From Paenibacillaceae bacterium (GTDB taxonomy: Bacteria > Bacillota > Bacilli > Paenibacillales > CANHGK01), in NCBI GenBank assembly GCA_947460235.1, contig CANHGK010000015.1, positions 1 through 64,000 of the forward strand: a DNA stretch of 64,000 nt. Direction: 5' to 3'. This document shows, one piece after another, positions 45,443-54,232 of the stretch (position 1 is the first letter of the stretch; every line of letters begins with the position of its first letter). The translations under genes and the position numbers were made by a program. Below the pieces are notes generated by a model that saw nothing but the letters and a program-made list of their open reading frames with translations, was not told the origin of the DNA and searched no databases.

Positions 45443-46138
45443 ATGAATCGTTTGCAATTGCCTGGGATTTTAATTGTAGATGATGAAGAATCAATTCGTC
45501 ATGTGATCCGATTGTATTTGCAAAACGCTGGATTTGTAGTTTATGAAGCGGCAGATGGGGAAGAAGCGCTTGAATTATTCTACGCAAAACCGATTCAGTT
45601 AGTTGTATTAGATTTATTGCTTCCGGGTATAAATGGAATTGAACTTTGTACAGAAATGCGTGAGGAACGTCCGGATTTGCCGATTTTGATGGTTACGGCG
45701 CTACGAGATCGGTGGGATCGCTTGGTTGGTTTTCGTAAAGGGGCCGATGATTATGTGACGAAACCGTTTGATCCAGATGAGTTAGTACTGCGGGTCATTG
45801 CACTGCTTCGCCGATCTGGAATCGTGTCAAATAATGAATTGACATTTGGTCCGTTGCAAATTTTAGCTGAACGAAGAGTCGTGATAATTTCTGGGGTAGA
45901 ACAGGTGCTTCCACAAAAAGAGCTAGAATTACTTAGTTATTTGGCATCGCATCCCGGTGTCGTATGCTCACGGGATACATTGATTCAGTCGGTTTGGGGA
46001 ATAGAATTTAATGGAGATGAACGAACGTTGGATGTCCACGTTAAACGATTGCGAGAACGTCTTCGACCAATTTCGAATGATGTAGCTATCGTGACATTAC
46101 GCGGGGTCGGGTATCGGTTTGAGGTGGTCGGTAGTTGA
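45443..46138 (+). CDS. OmpR-family response regulator
   Basis: A 231-residue regulator: receiver domain (IVDDEES, phospho-acceptor Asp in LVVLDLLLPG, Thr/Ala and Lys in YVTKPFDP) and a winged-helix DNA-binding domain (about 125-228, with KELELLSYLASHPG, LDVHVKRLRERL and VTLRGVGYRFE). It binds direct repeats as a dimer when phosphorylated. GGGTGATGG precedes ATG 45443. The stop overlaps the kinase start, so they are one unit. The divergent WxL operon is a likely target. Confidence 0.92.
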   Translation: MNRLQLPGILIVDDEESIRHVIRLYLQNAGFVVYEAADGEEALELFYAKPIQLVVLDLLLPGINGIELCTEMREERPDLPILMVTALRDRWDRLVGFRKGADDYVTKPFDPDELVLRVIALLRRSGIVSNNELTFGPLQILAERRVVIISGVEQVLPQKELELLSYLASHPGVVCSRDTLIQSVWGIEFNGDERTLDVHVKRLRERLRPISNDVAIVTLRGVGYRFEVVGS

Positions 46139-47574
46139 AATCTCTATATACAAGATTTTTGTTGATCTTTTTTGCCATCGTGTTTTTAGGATATGGGGTT
46201 TCAATGTATGTTTTTCTTAATCTTGGCGTGAAAGATAAAGTATTCAAGAATTTAGAAGTAGACTGGTTAGAACAGGTGCAGAGCCTGAGCAATCGCTTAA
46301 ATGACGCACATTGGGACATAACAAACGACTTAAAATGGGTACAACTCAGTCAAATGAGCGGTGCACCATTAATTCGTATACACGTTGCGATCAATGGACA
46401 ATTGCAGGCTAAAGTATTTAGTACTTCGGTAGAACATTTTACAATTGATCCTGAAGATCAGAAGATTATTTTTACAGAAATTTCTAGCGGTACTGCAGAT
46501 CGATATGTACATTCAGGCGGGATGTTTTTTCAAAATTTCTTTAAGAGTACGTTAAATAGTATTGCACTGAAACGAAGTACGAGTGAATGGATTGTTTTTC
46601 TTCCGCAAATGCCAAGATATTTCCAATATGAAAAATATATTGTTTTGCTTCGAGGTATGTTCGTTTTATTTTTAGGTGGCGTGTTCATGGTCGTGTTTGC
46701 ATATCAATTGATCGTTCCGATTCGACGCTTAGATCGAGCAGTCCAAGATATGCTTGATGGGAAACTCAAGGGAGTTCAGCAAAAAATGAAACGAAATGAT
46801 GAAATCGGGCGTTTAAACAATCGTTTTTTGCAACTTTTTGAAGCGTTAGAAAAAACCGAACGATTTCGTAATGATTTTGTGCGGAATGTGTCGCATGAGC
46901 TACAGACGCCATTAACCGTTTTGATTGCAAATGCAAAAGCACTTCGTAAAGGAATCGTACCCGAGCAAGATGTGCAATTGTTTTTTGAAAAAATGGAACT
47001 CGAAGCAGCACGGTTGTCACGATTATGTGATCAGTTAATGTTTCTTAGTAAGTTAGAGTCGGTTGAAATACTGCCCCATTTCACTCCTTTTGATCTTGGA
47101 ACAACAATTTACCGAGTAGTTGAGAGGATCGAGCATTTTGCACATTCCAAAAACATTCAAGTGTCCATCTCGTGCGAACGTAACATGATGATTAACGGAG
47201 ATGAAGAATGGATGGAAATCGCGATTCATAATTTGTTTCATAACTCGATTCGATTTACACCTGCAAATGGAAACATTTATTGGAGCGTTATGTTGGAAGC
47301 ATTACCGCTGAATGGCAAAAAAAACATTTGTCTTCAAATCATAGACACTGGTGTTGGAATCCATGAGTCTCAAATGAAATCGATCTTTGATCCCTTTTAT
47401 ACGACCGATCAATCGAGGAAACGAAAACCGTCGACGGAACAAAGTGGCGGTCATGGGATTGGATTAACCTTAGTTAAACGAATCGTACTATTGCACGGCG
47501 GTTCAATTGATGTGTCAAGCGAAGTCGGTAAAGGAACAAAATTCGTGATGAATTTCCCAGAATATAATCATTAA
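46135..47574 (+). CDS. Sensor histidine kinase
   Basis: A 479-residue membrane kinase starting with TTG overlapped with the regulator's TGA. Two membrane helices (about 8-28 and 175-197) enclose an outer domain of about 145 residues without recognised fold; then HAMP (about 198-245), HisKA with the phospho-His in RNVSHELQTPLTVL, and ATPase motifs NLFHNSIRF, DTGVGI and GGHGIGLTLVKRI. Together with the regulator it forms a complete two-component system, probably sensing the cell envelope. Confidence 0.92.
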   Translation: MKSLYTRFLLIFFAIVFLGYGVSMYVFLNLGVKDKVFKNLEVDWLEQVQSLSNRLNDAHWDITNDLKWVQLSQMSGAPLIRIHVAINGQLQAKVFSTSVEHFTIDPEDQKIIFTEISSGTADRYVHSGGMFFQNFFKSTLNSIALKRSTSEWIVFLPQMPRYFQYEKYIVLLRGMFVLFLGGVFMVVFAYQLIVPIRRLDRAVQDMLDGKLKGVQQKMKRNDEIGRLNNRFLQLFEALEKTERFRNDFVRNVSHELQTPLTVLIANAKALRKGIVPEQDVQLFFEKMELEAARLSRLCDQLMFLSKLESVEILPHFTPFDLGTTIYRVVERIEHFAHSKNIQVSISCERNMMINGDEEWMEIAIHNLFHNSIRFTPANGNIYWSVMLEALPLNGKKNICLQIIDTGVGIHESQMKSIFDPFYTTDQSRKRKPSTEQSGGHGIGLTLVKRIVLLHGGSIDVSSEVGKGTKFVMNFPEYNH

Positions 47575-47669
47575 GATAGTTATTTTTATCCATTTTGTTC
47601 ATATTGTGTTTAAATAAGTCGCATATGATTAACTAAAATAGAGAAAGTTTATTTTAGGAGCGTATTAAT

Positions 47670-48497
47670 ATGATTCGCAAAGCGATAATTCCAGCAGTAT
47701 CATGGGATACACAGTTATTACCGGTAATTAAATCAATTCCGAAAGAAATGTTTCCGATTATTGACAAACCTTGTATTCACTATGTCATTGAAGAAGCGAT
47801 TCAATCTGGAATTGAAGAAATTGTGATTGTAATAGGGGACAATTGTCGAGTAATTGAAGACTATTTTAAACGTTCTTTAGAACTTGAATTTTCAATTGTT
47901 GAACTTGGTGATTTGGAAAAATTAGAACAAGTTCAATCAATTAATTTGTATTCAAAGAAAATCCAATTTGTACGTCAGCATGAACCACTTGGAATTGCAC
48001 ACGCCATTTCATTGGCTCGCGTATTCATTGGGAATGAACCTTTCGCTCTTTTAATGGGTGACGAATTGATCCAAAGTGAAATTCCTGCGATACGTCAATT
48101 AATTGATGTATACGAGAAACATCAATTTCCCGTAATTGCCGTTCAAGTAGAACAAAAAGCGGGACAAATTCAACCGGATATTTATTTTAATGAAAGTTAC
48201 ACGGAATCATTTATTGGACGTTATGTGTTAGACTCCTCGATCTTTGATACATTCGCAGCGTTGCATAAGAAAATTGAAAGCAAAACGCAATTTAACGATG
48301 CACTTCGCTTGATGAGTGGATCAATGCAATTGATGTCCTGTATGTTAAATGGACAATGTTATGACATTTCTACACGTTCGGGATATTTTCGCGCGATTGT
48401 TGAATTGTTTGTTTCGAGTTCCACACCTGCAAAAGTTCAAAAGCCGGCTGACCTTGGGATGTTCTTTGAGCCATTGGACCAACCATTTTTAATTTAA
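47670..48497 (+). CDS. GalU-like protein with degenerate nucleotide-binding site
   Basis: A 275-residue protein with clear overall similarity to UTP-glucose-1-phosphate uridylyltransferases: IPKEMFPIIDKP, HYVIEEAI, GIEEIVIVIGDN, RQHEPLGIAHAI, FALLMGDE and GRYVLDSSIF. The start of the protein, however, reads IIPAVSWDTQLLPVIKSIP, where active enzymes have the Gly-rich GxGTR nucleotide-binding loop; no Gly and no Arg remain. The GGEIQLTD segment near the end is also altered (KTQFNDALRL). A catalytically dead or changed member, perhaps regulatory, is inferred. RBS TTAGGAG precedes ATG 47670. Single gene. Confidence 0.8.
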   Translation: MIRKAIIPAVSWDTQLLPVIKSIPKEMFPIIDKPCIHYVIEEAIQSGIEEIVIVIGDNCRVIEDYFKRSLELEFSIVELGDLEKLEQVQSINLYSKKIQFVRQHEPLGIAHAISLARVFIGNEPFALLMGDELIQSEIPAIRQLIDVYEKHQFPVIAVQVEQKAGQIQPDIYFNESYTESFIGRYVLDSSIFDTFAALHKKIESKTQFNDALRLMSGSMQLMSCMLNGQCYDISTRSGYFRAIVELFVSSSTPAKVQKPADLGMFFEPLDQPFLI

Positions 48498-48507
48498 TAC
48501 GTACACC

Positions 48508-48545
48508 AAACACCTCGTATTAAAAAAGAGGTGTTTTCTTTTTTT
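48508..48545 (+). terminator. Intrinsic terminator
   Basis: AAACACCTC pairs with GAGGTGTTT around an A/T loop, followed by T-rich sequence. Confidence 0.8.
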
Positions 48546-48621
48546 GTAGTCCATTTCCTTTCTTCAATTTTCCATGTACATTTGAAGTAACCGTTTTTAT
48601 TACTATTTTTTTGGAGGCTAT

Positions 48622-49122
48622 ATGAATAAACTGGAATACTTTGAGAGTTTGAAACAAATTGAACAAGATAAAATGTGGATTGGTAAATACGGTCGAGAGT
48701 TGAGTAAAGAAGTTTCGCAAAATATGTGGGCGATTCCGTTACCTAAGCAACTGCTTGGTGACATTGAGCTTCAAGATATGATTGCGTTTTTAGAACGCGT
48801 AATTAAAAATCGTTTGGAACAAGTGCAAAAGTTTAATAAACATGGAATGATTTTTTATGTGTGGCTGGATGAAGAAACTGGGCATTTGCATTTGAATTGC
48901 ATTTCGAATATTCATAAGCAGTTACCCTTTGAATGTGAAACAGAAATAACAGAAAACTTGGAAGAAGTTGTTGAAGGATTTTTGGCGATTCTAGAAGAAG
49001 ACATTGCTAATGATGATTCATATGAAGTTGTTGAAGTGGATGAGATTGATGATGAAGACGAAGATGAGGATGAAGACAATTTTGTTTTGGTAGTGTATGT
49101 ACGTCAATTGAACGTAGGATAA
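48622..49122 (+). CDS. Hypothetical protein with acidic tail
   Basis: A 166-residue soluble protein. It begins with a helical region (NKLEYFESLKQIEQDKMW) followed by a mixed fold (FYVWLDEETGHLHLNCIS) and a Glu/Asp repeat (DEIDDEDEDEDED) that ends in one more strand. No family recognised. GGAGG precedes the ATG. The next gene starts 64 bases downstream. Confidence 0.65.
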   Translation: MNKLEYFESLKQIEQDKMWIGKYGRELSKEVSQNMWAIPLPKQLLGDIELQDMIAFLERVIKNRLEQVQKFNKHGMIFYVWLDEETGHLHLNCISNIHKQLPFECETEITENLEEVVEGFLAILEEDIANDDSYEVVEVDEIDDEDEDEDEDNFVLVVYVRQLNVG

Positions 49123-49186
49123 TCTTTCTTCGAATCGAAGTAACAAAACAAATGAAAAGTATCGTTGATGCATGGAGGTGCGTTTT

Positions 49187-49825
49187 GTGTTCGTCGGTTT
49201 GATCGTGGTGTTTTTTATGATTGCTACTCTTGTATTTTTTGGTGTTCGTTTCATACAAAAAAATAGGGATTCTCAAAATGTATCTTCAAAAGAAAAGCGT
49301 GATTTTGCTGTATTGATCGGTCAACTAGAAAGGCTTGGGTACTATAAATTCATGAAACCATCGGACATAGACGAAGTGAAGTCGAATTCGATCGCTGCAA
49401 ATTATATTTATGGTTGGGAAGAGACAGGGCGTGATTTCTCCGCGGATCAAGAGGAATTGGCAGAAGGCTACGTTGGAGAATTTATTGAATCATTACATGT
49501 TTTTTTGCGACACGAAAAGGTAATGATTGAACATGTGGATGACCTTTTTGCAGATGATAACAAAGGCTATCAGATTATAATAGACGGTAGATCTTATACA
49601 ATTTATTCCGACGAGGAATCAAATGCATCAAATGTATGGGAATTAAGTGCGATACGAACTTGTTCAATCGTAAATGAATTATTGTGTGATGCAGGTTCGA
49701 AGGAGCGCTTGTATCTTTTGTTTGGCGGGAACGATGGCCGAGTTGTTTTTTTAACAGATGCGATGTATGAACTTATTATGAAGCAAGAATTAATTCCGAT
49801 TACTGATAAACCGGTAATCGTTTAA
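49187..49825 (+). CDS. Membrane-anchored hypothetical protein
   Basis: A 212-residue protein with one N-terminal membrane helix (about 2-22) and a soluble part of about 185 residues facing the cytoplasm or outside. It contains IYGWEETGRDFSADQEELAEG and YQIIIDGRSYTIYSDEES; no domain recognised. GTG 49187 follows GGAGGTG by six bases and gives a typical membrane-helix start; the ATG at 49172 lies before this site. Confidence 0.65.
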   Translation: MFVGLIVVFFMIATLVFFGVRFIQKNRDSQNVSSKEKRDFAVLIGQLERLGYYKFMKPSDIDEVKSNSIAANYIYGWEETGRDFSADQEELAEGYVGEFIESLHVFLRHEKVMIEHVDDLFADDNKGYQIIIDGRSYTIYSDEESNASNVWELSAIRTCSIVNELLCDAGSKERLYLLFGGNDGRVVFLTDAMYELIMKQELIPITDKPVIV

Positions 49826-49837
49826 TTGAATCACGTT

Positions 49838-49879
49838 AAAAAATCGTCCCCAGGAAGGATTATCCTGGGGACGATTTTT
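49838..49879. terminator. Bidirectional terminator
   Basis: AAAAATCGTCCCCAGGA pairs with TCCTGGGGACGATTTTT, a very stable stem. It lies between convergent genes. Confidence 0.92.
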
Positions 49880-49889
49880 GAGTACTGAT

Positions 49890-50525
49890 TTAACGAGACA
49901 TCATCGAGCGTAGTTTATGCATAAAGTTTGGCTTAAAGTAAGCTTGTTTTTGAATCTCAGCAACCGTATGGTTTAATTTTTCTTGAGAGTCCCAATTAAT
50001 TTGATCAATCGTAGTCCCATAGTGTTTTTCGTCGTATTCAACTTCAAAACGCGAGTTACGGATCGTGATTTCAGCTGAAAAATTGTTTAGATTATGATTT
50101 TCGATCGAAACGGTAAGAACAAAAGTCTGTTTGATCGCAAGTGGATATTCGGAGCTGATTTTGAAGCCGTTTACGGATAAATCATGAATGACACCTTTGT
50201 AATGTTTCACGAAACCCGACGCATGATGTTCAAGCAAAATGCATGGAATCGGCGGACTCGCGTTGAAGCGAGGCGTTTTTCTACGTTCGGATAAATCAAG
50301 TTTTTCCAAAACGTTGTCAGTTACTTCAATGTATAATTGTTTTGGATTCGACGTTAATACCGTTCCTGACAATGCGGATGTGTCAACGTGTTGGGTCGTT
50401 AACTCGACGGTTTCATTATCATGGAAACGATACGAATCATCACAATCCATAATTAAGACGTTGTTTTCAATTTCTTCGATTGAAGCAGTCGCATTACTTT
50501 TTTTGTTCGACACAGAAATTTTCAT
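49890..50525 (-). CDS. PilZ-domain protein (c-di-GMP receptor, YcgR-like)
   Basis: A 211-residue cytoplasmic protein. An N-terminal YcgR_2/PilZN-like domain (about 1-85) is followed by PilZ (about 90-195) with both ligand motifs: RRKTPR (RxxxR) and DLSVNGFKIS (D/NxSxxG). Binding of cyclic di-GMP to these changes the interdomain contact; in Bacilli such proteins slow motility or control polymer export. ATG 50525 follows AGGAGG; the frame to 50567 is too long. Single gene. Confidence 0.88.
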   Translation of the reverse strand: MKISVSNKKSNATASIEEIENNVLIMDCDDSYRFHDNETVELTTQHVDTSALSGTVLTSNPKQLYIEVTDNVLEKLDLSERRKTPRFNASPPIPCILLEHHASGFVKHYKGVIHDLSVNGFKISSEYPLAIKQTFVLTVSIENHNLNNFSAEITIRNSRFEVEYDEKHYGTTIDQINWDSQEKLNHTVAEIQKQAYFKPNFMHKLRSMMSR

Positions 50526-50689
50526 ACCAATCTGTCCTCCTAAATGATGGATTTTTTTGAATTTCACCTGCGATATTGTTGGAAAATGGAATGACGTCTC
50601 AAATTACTTGATTTCATTATAGCATTAATTTAATTAAAATCATCTATAATTTTCGGTAAATTCAAAAAATAGTTTGGGGGTCATTTTTA

Positions 50690-51163
50690 ATGAAACGAGA
50701 AATACCAATATATGGATTTGGCGTTACTTATGAGCATGCTAATCGATTGATAGAATCATATAAACGTTTGACAGGTAATACGTTGATCCCAGTTGATCAA
50801 GAAAAAGACGCTGTAAAAGCATTGTTTTATGCTCCGTTCATTTTGTTGTCCCATGGTACGCAAGAAAATCCTGTTTTGAATTACGGTAACGAAGCAGCCT
50901 TAACGTTGTGGGAAATGGATTGGGATACATTTACGCACACACCTTCAAGTCAGACGGCTGAACCAATGCTACAATCAACGCGTGAAGAATTTTTAAAACA
51001 GGTTCGAACACATGGATTTGCGAAAGGCTATTCAGGAGTGCGAATTTCGAAAACAGGAAGACGATTTATGATTATAGATGTCGTATTGTGGAATCTCATC
51101 GATGAAAGTGGAGAATATCATGGACAGGCGGCAATGTTTGAGCGATTTGAATACTTGCATTAA
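50690..51163 (+). CDS. MEKHLA-domain protein
   Basis: A 157-residue protein that consists of a MEKHLA domain, a PAS-like fold first described at the C terminus of plant HD-ZIP III factors and found alone in bacteria. Hallmarks: FILLSHGTQENPVLNYGNEA, ALTLWEMDWD, TAEPM and YSGVRISKTGRRFMIID followed by VWNL. Ligand and role are unknown. GGGGG about nine bases before the ATG acts as RBS. It lies just before a receptor kinase and may share its transcript. Confidence 0.82.
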   Translation: MKREIPIYGFGVTYEHANRLIESYKRLTGNTLIPVDQEKDAVKALFYAPFILLSHGTQENPVLNYGNEAALTLWEMDWDTFTHTPSSQTAEPMLQSTREEFLKQVRTHGFAKGYSGVRISKTGRRFMIIDVVLWNLIDESGEYHGQAAMFERFEYLH

Positions 51164-51303
51164 ACAGAAGATCATTTTATTACCGTGTAGATTTGGATGT
51201 TTTTTAAGGGATAAAATGGTATAAAATCGAGCGATACAAGGGATTTCATGTGCAACGTCGAATTAGGTACTTTCGAGAAAACTATTTTTTGGCGGTGACA
51301 GCG

Positions 51304-54018
51304 ATGCGCAGCATACGATTTAGACTTGTGACGAAATTGTTTTTGTTTTGTTTTATCAGTTTGAGCTTGATCGTAGGCTTAATCGGATACGAGTCGCTTC
51401 GTTATGTACAAGAAAATGCGGTAAATCGATATGCGGATTTGATGCAACGAAATGTATCAATGTCCCGTGATGCAGTCGATTTTTCATTGAAATCGATAGA
51501 AACGTCGGCAGTTCAACTAGCAAATAACACATTGATTAAACAAAAGATTACGGATTATGCAGCGTGCAAACATAAGGAACAGTGTCAGGCATTGAAAAGT
51601 AATATCGTAAATGACTTAGATACGATGACATTGCAAAATCAATTTTTCAACCAAATTACTTTGGTTTCACAATTCAATAACGAAAATCAAATTCAGTCCT
51701 TCATTGATTCTTTAAATATTAGTGAGGTCGTTACGGACCCATCCGTTGATTCGACATTGAATGATTTGATTTTGAGTTTCTTTACGTCCTCTTCCAAGCT
51801 TGATACATTACATTATAGTCCCGTGACCTTAGATTATATAAAAAAAATGCAATTCAGTGATGTTAAAGAAATATGGTTGGACTCAAAAATCAGTCCGTTT
51901 TTTTCAGGGTGGGATGATTCGATAATACAGAAGGATGCGCATAATCATGTGCTGATGCAAGGATATGTGTCGCCTTCCATCACTTATGTGACAAAGATGG
52001 ATGTAAATGGATCGAAACTAATCGAAGTTTTCGAGACAAGTACACATATGTTTAAGAAGTTGTTTAACAACGATAAATCGTCTTCAAACGAATATTTTAT
52101 TGTAAACAGTAACAATCAATTTATGTATCATGCAAATGATGCATTAATTGGTAGTCTAGCATCTAACTTGATTCCGACGGATTTGGCAGGTCATTCCGGT
52201 TCTCGCATGTTTATTGGACCGAACCAAACCGATCAATTGCTTAGTTTTGCGAAGTCTGAAATCATACCTGGTTGGAAAGTCGTGTCGATTGTTCCGGTAT
52301 CTACAATTGCAAAAGTCGACCAAAACCTAGTGTTGTTGGTCATCACAGGAATTATGTTATTCGTAGCAATGGTATCCGCATTAATCGCATGGTTTGCACA
52401 GCGGACAATTGCAAAACCCCTTAGTATTTTATCAAATACAATTGCATCTATTGAGCATGGTGCCACTTCAATCGAACGTGTACATATTAATAGCTCAGAT
52501 GAAATTGGTTCTCTTGGAAGGACCATGAATTTTGTCGCGGACTTATTAGATCGTTTACATGAACAATCGGAAATTGCAGAGGCAAAAGGCTATCAGGTGC
52601 AGTATTTACTTGACAATTCTGGACATGGCATTCTCACATTTGGAAGTAATTTAAGCATTCATAATGAGTTTAGTTTTGAAATGGAATTTATTTATTTACA
52701 AACAGGATTTATCGGTCTCGATTTCGTAGATATTACATTCCCAAATGATAGAGCGTTCTTACATTCAATTTTTGAGGAAGTTTTTGGTGCAAGAGAACGC
52801 CGCCAACAAGATACATTTTTATCTTTGCTCCCAAGCGAAGCGAAATTAAATGATCGCATGTATCATTTGGAATATAAAATGATTTTAAAATTTAATCAGC
52901 AAGCGTGTATGGTGATTTACACGGATATTACGGAAAAACGATATTTAGAGTCCAAACTTGAGCAAGAATCACGTGCAATGAAAATGATCGTAAAAGCGGT
53001 GCAAAATCGTAATGATGTTTTGAATACAATTCAGGCATACAAGCGTTTTTCAATGATCGAAGTGCTCATGTGGACGGATGAAGAAAAAAATGTAATTGAA
53101 GCACATGATCACTTAATGCGACAAGTTCACACGTTTAAGGGTAGTTTTGCGCAGTTTCACTTTATCTCAATCGGTTCATTTTTACATGAAGTAGAAGGGA
53201 ACTTAGCTCAACTTGCAGAGTCATCATATAATCACTGGGATTTAAACTATCTGCTCAATCCGCAACAACTGATTCAAGCACTTGTGAACGATGAAATGAT
53301 TCTTAAAAATGCATTGGGAAACGATTTTTTTGAAATGACTGCGGCTTCGATGATCGAGAATGTGAAAATTGAGGAATTAAGATATCGTGTACTTGCAAGT
53401 ACGATCCCAGAAAAAAGAGAATTGATTTCAACTCTTTTTGAGGAAATTCATTACAAGCCTATTCGTGAACTATTACATTCTTATCCTTTATTTGTTGCTG
53501 AACTTGCAACTGGATTGGATAAATTTATTAATCCACTTGTCATTGAAGGTGGACATAAACTCGTTGACCCTAAACGAATTTCTCAATTTACCAATTCACT
53601 TGTTCATGTTTTTCGAAATATTTTGGATCACGGAATTGAAACGATCGATGAACGATTACAATTAGGCAAAGATGAATTTGGTAACATATCGTGTTCTATC
53701 ACCGAAAGTGAAAAAGGGATAAACATCGAAATCTCTGATGATGGCAGAGGGATCGATCGTAATCGTATCGTTCAAAAAGCGATCCAAAAAGGATTTTGTA
53801 CGCCAGAAGAAGCAGATGTAATGGCGATTGAACAAGTGATCGAATTTATTTTTGCAGATGATTTCAGTACGAAAGATGAAGTGAGTGAATTATCGGGGCG
53901 AGGCATCGGGATGGCCGCGGTGAAAGAAGAAGTTGAAAAAATTGGCGGTACTTTGCGTGTGGAATCAAATATAAACAAAGGAACTATATTTCTATTTTGG
54001 ATCCCTGTATTGACATAG
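51304..54018 (+). CDS. Membrane receptor: sensor-HAMP-PAS-Hpt-CheA-type HATPase
   Basis: A 904-residue receptor related to the protein at 18406. Membrane helices at about 10-30 and 330-352 enclose an outer domain of about 300 residues (probably Cache-like, not certain). HAMP follows (about 353-405), a PAS-like domain (about 415-560), an Hpt-like helical part with His609 in VHTFKGSFAQ, and a CheA-type ATPase domain (FRNILDHGIETIDERL, SDDGRGID, SGRGIGMAAV). There is no HisKA box and no CheW or CheX-like end. Start ATG 51304 after GGCGGTGA is preferred, but GTG 51250 with AAGGGA upstream cannot be excluded. Trans targets are unknown. Confidence 0.75.
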   Translation: MRSIRFRLVTKLFLFCFISLSLIVGLIGYESLRYVQENAVNRYADLMQRNVSMSRDAVDFSLKSIETSAVQLANNTLIKQKITDYAACKHKEQCQALKSNIVNDLDTMTLQNQFFNQITLVSQFNNENQIQSFIDSLNISEVVTDPSVDSTLNDLILSFFTSSSKLDTLHYSPVTLDYIKKMQFSDVKEIWLDSKISPFFSGWDDSIIQKDAHNHVLMQGYVSPSITYVTKMDVNGSKLIEVFETSTHMFKKLFNNDKSSSNEYFIVNSNNQFMYHANDALIGSLASNLIPTDLAGHSGSRMFIGPNQTDQLLSFAKSEIIPGWKVVSIVPVSTIAKVDQNLVLLVITGIMLFVAMVSALIAWFAQRTIAKPLSILSNTIASIEHGATSIERVHINSSDEIGSLGRTMNFVADLLDRLHEQSEIAEAKGYQVQYLLDNSGHGILTFGSNLSIHNEFSFEMEFIYLQTGFIGLDFVDITFPNDRAFLHSIFEEVFGARERRQQDTFLSLLPSEAKLNDRMYHLEYKMILKFNQQACMVIYTDITEKRYLESKLEQESRAMKMIVKAVQNRNDVLNTIQAYKRFSMIEVLMWTDEEKNVIEAHDHLMRQVHTFKGSFAQFHFISIGSFLHEVEGNLAQLAESSYNHWDLNYLLNPQQLIQALVNDEMILKNALGNDFFEMTAASMIENVKIEELRYRVLASTIPEKRELISTLFEEIHYKPIRELLHSYPLFVAELATGLDKFINPLVIEGGHKLVDPKRISQFTNSLVHVFRNILDHGIETIDERLQLGKDEFGNISCSITESEKGINIEISDDGRGIDRNRIVQKAIQKGFCTPEEADVMAIEQVIEFIFADDFSTKDEVSELSGRGIGMAAVKEEVEKIGGTLRVESNINKGTIFLFWIPVLT

Positions 54019-54064
54019 AGAACACGTAGGTAATCTACCATAAGGTGGGTTCCGACTGTGTTCT
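54019..54064 (+). terminator. Probable terminator
   Basis: AGAACAC pairs with GTGTTCT, with GTAGGTAATCTAC forming an inner stem; the tail is T-rich but weak. Confidence 0.5.
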
Positions 54065-54232
54065 TTACTGTTTTTGGGAAATTTCACAAGTTCGACATTT
54101 GATTCAAGTATTTGTTCCATGATATGATAAATGCAAACGTTTTAACACTGCTTATTTTTACATTTTACATTGGTATATTCAACGCAAACCATTTTTTCAC
54201 CAATAAATATCATCGCTCTTGGGGGTTGTTTC

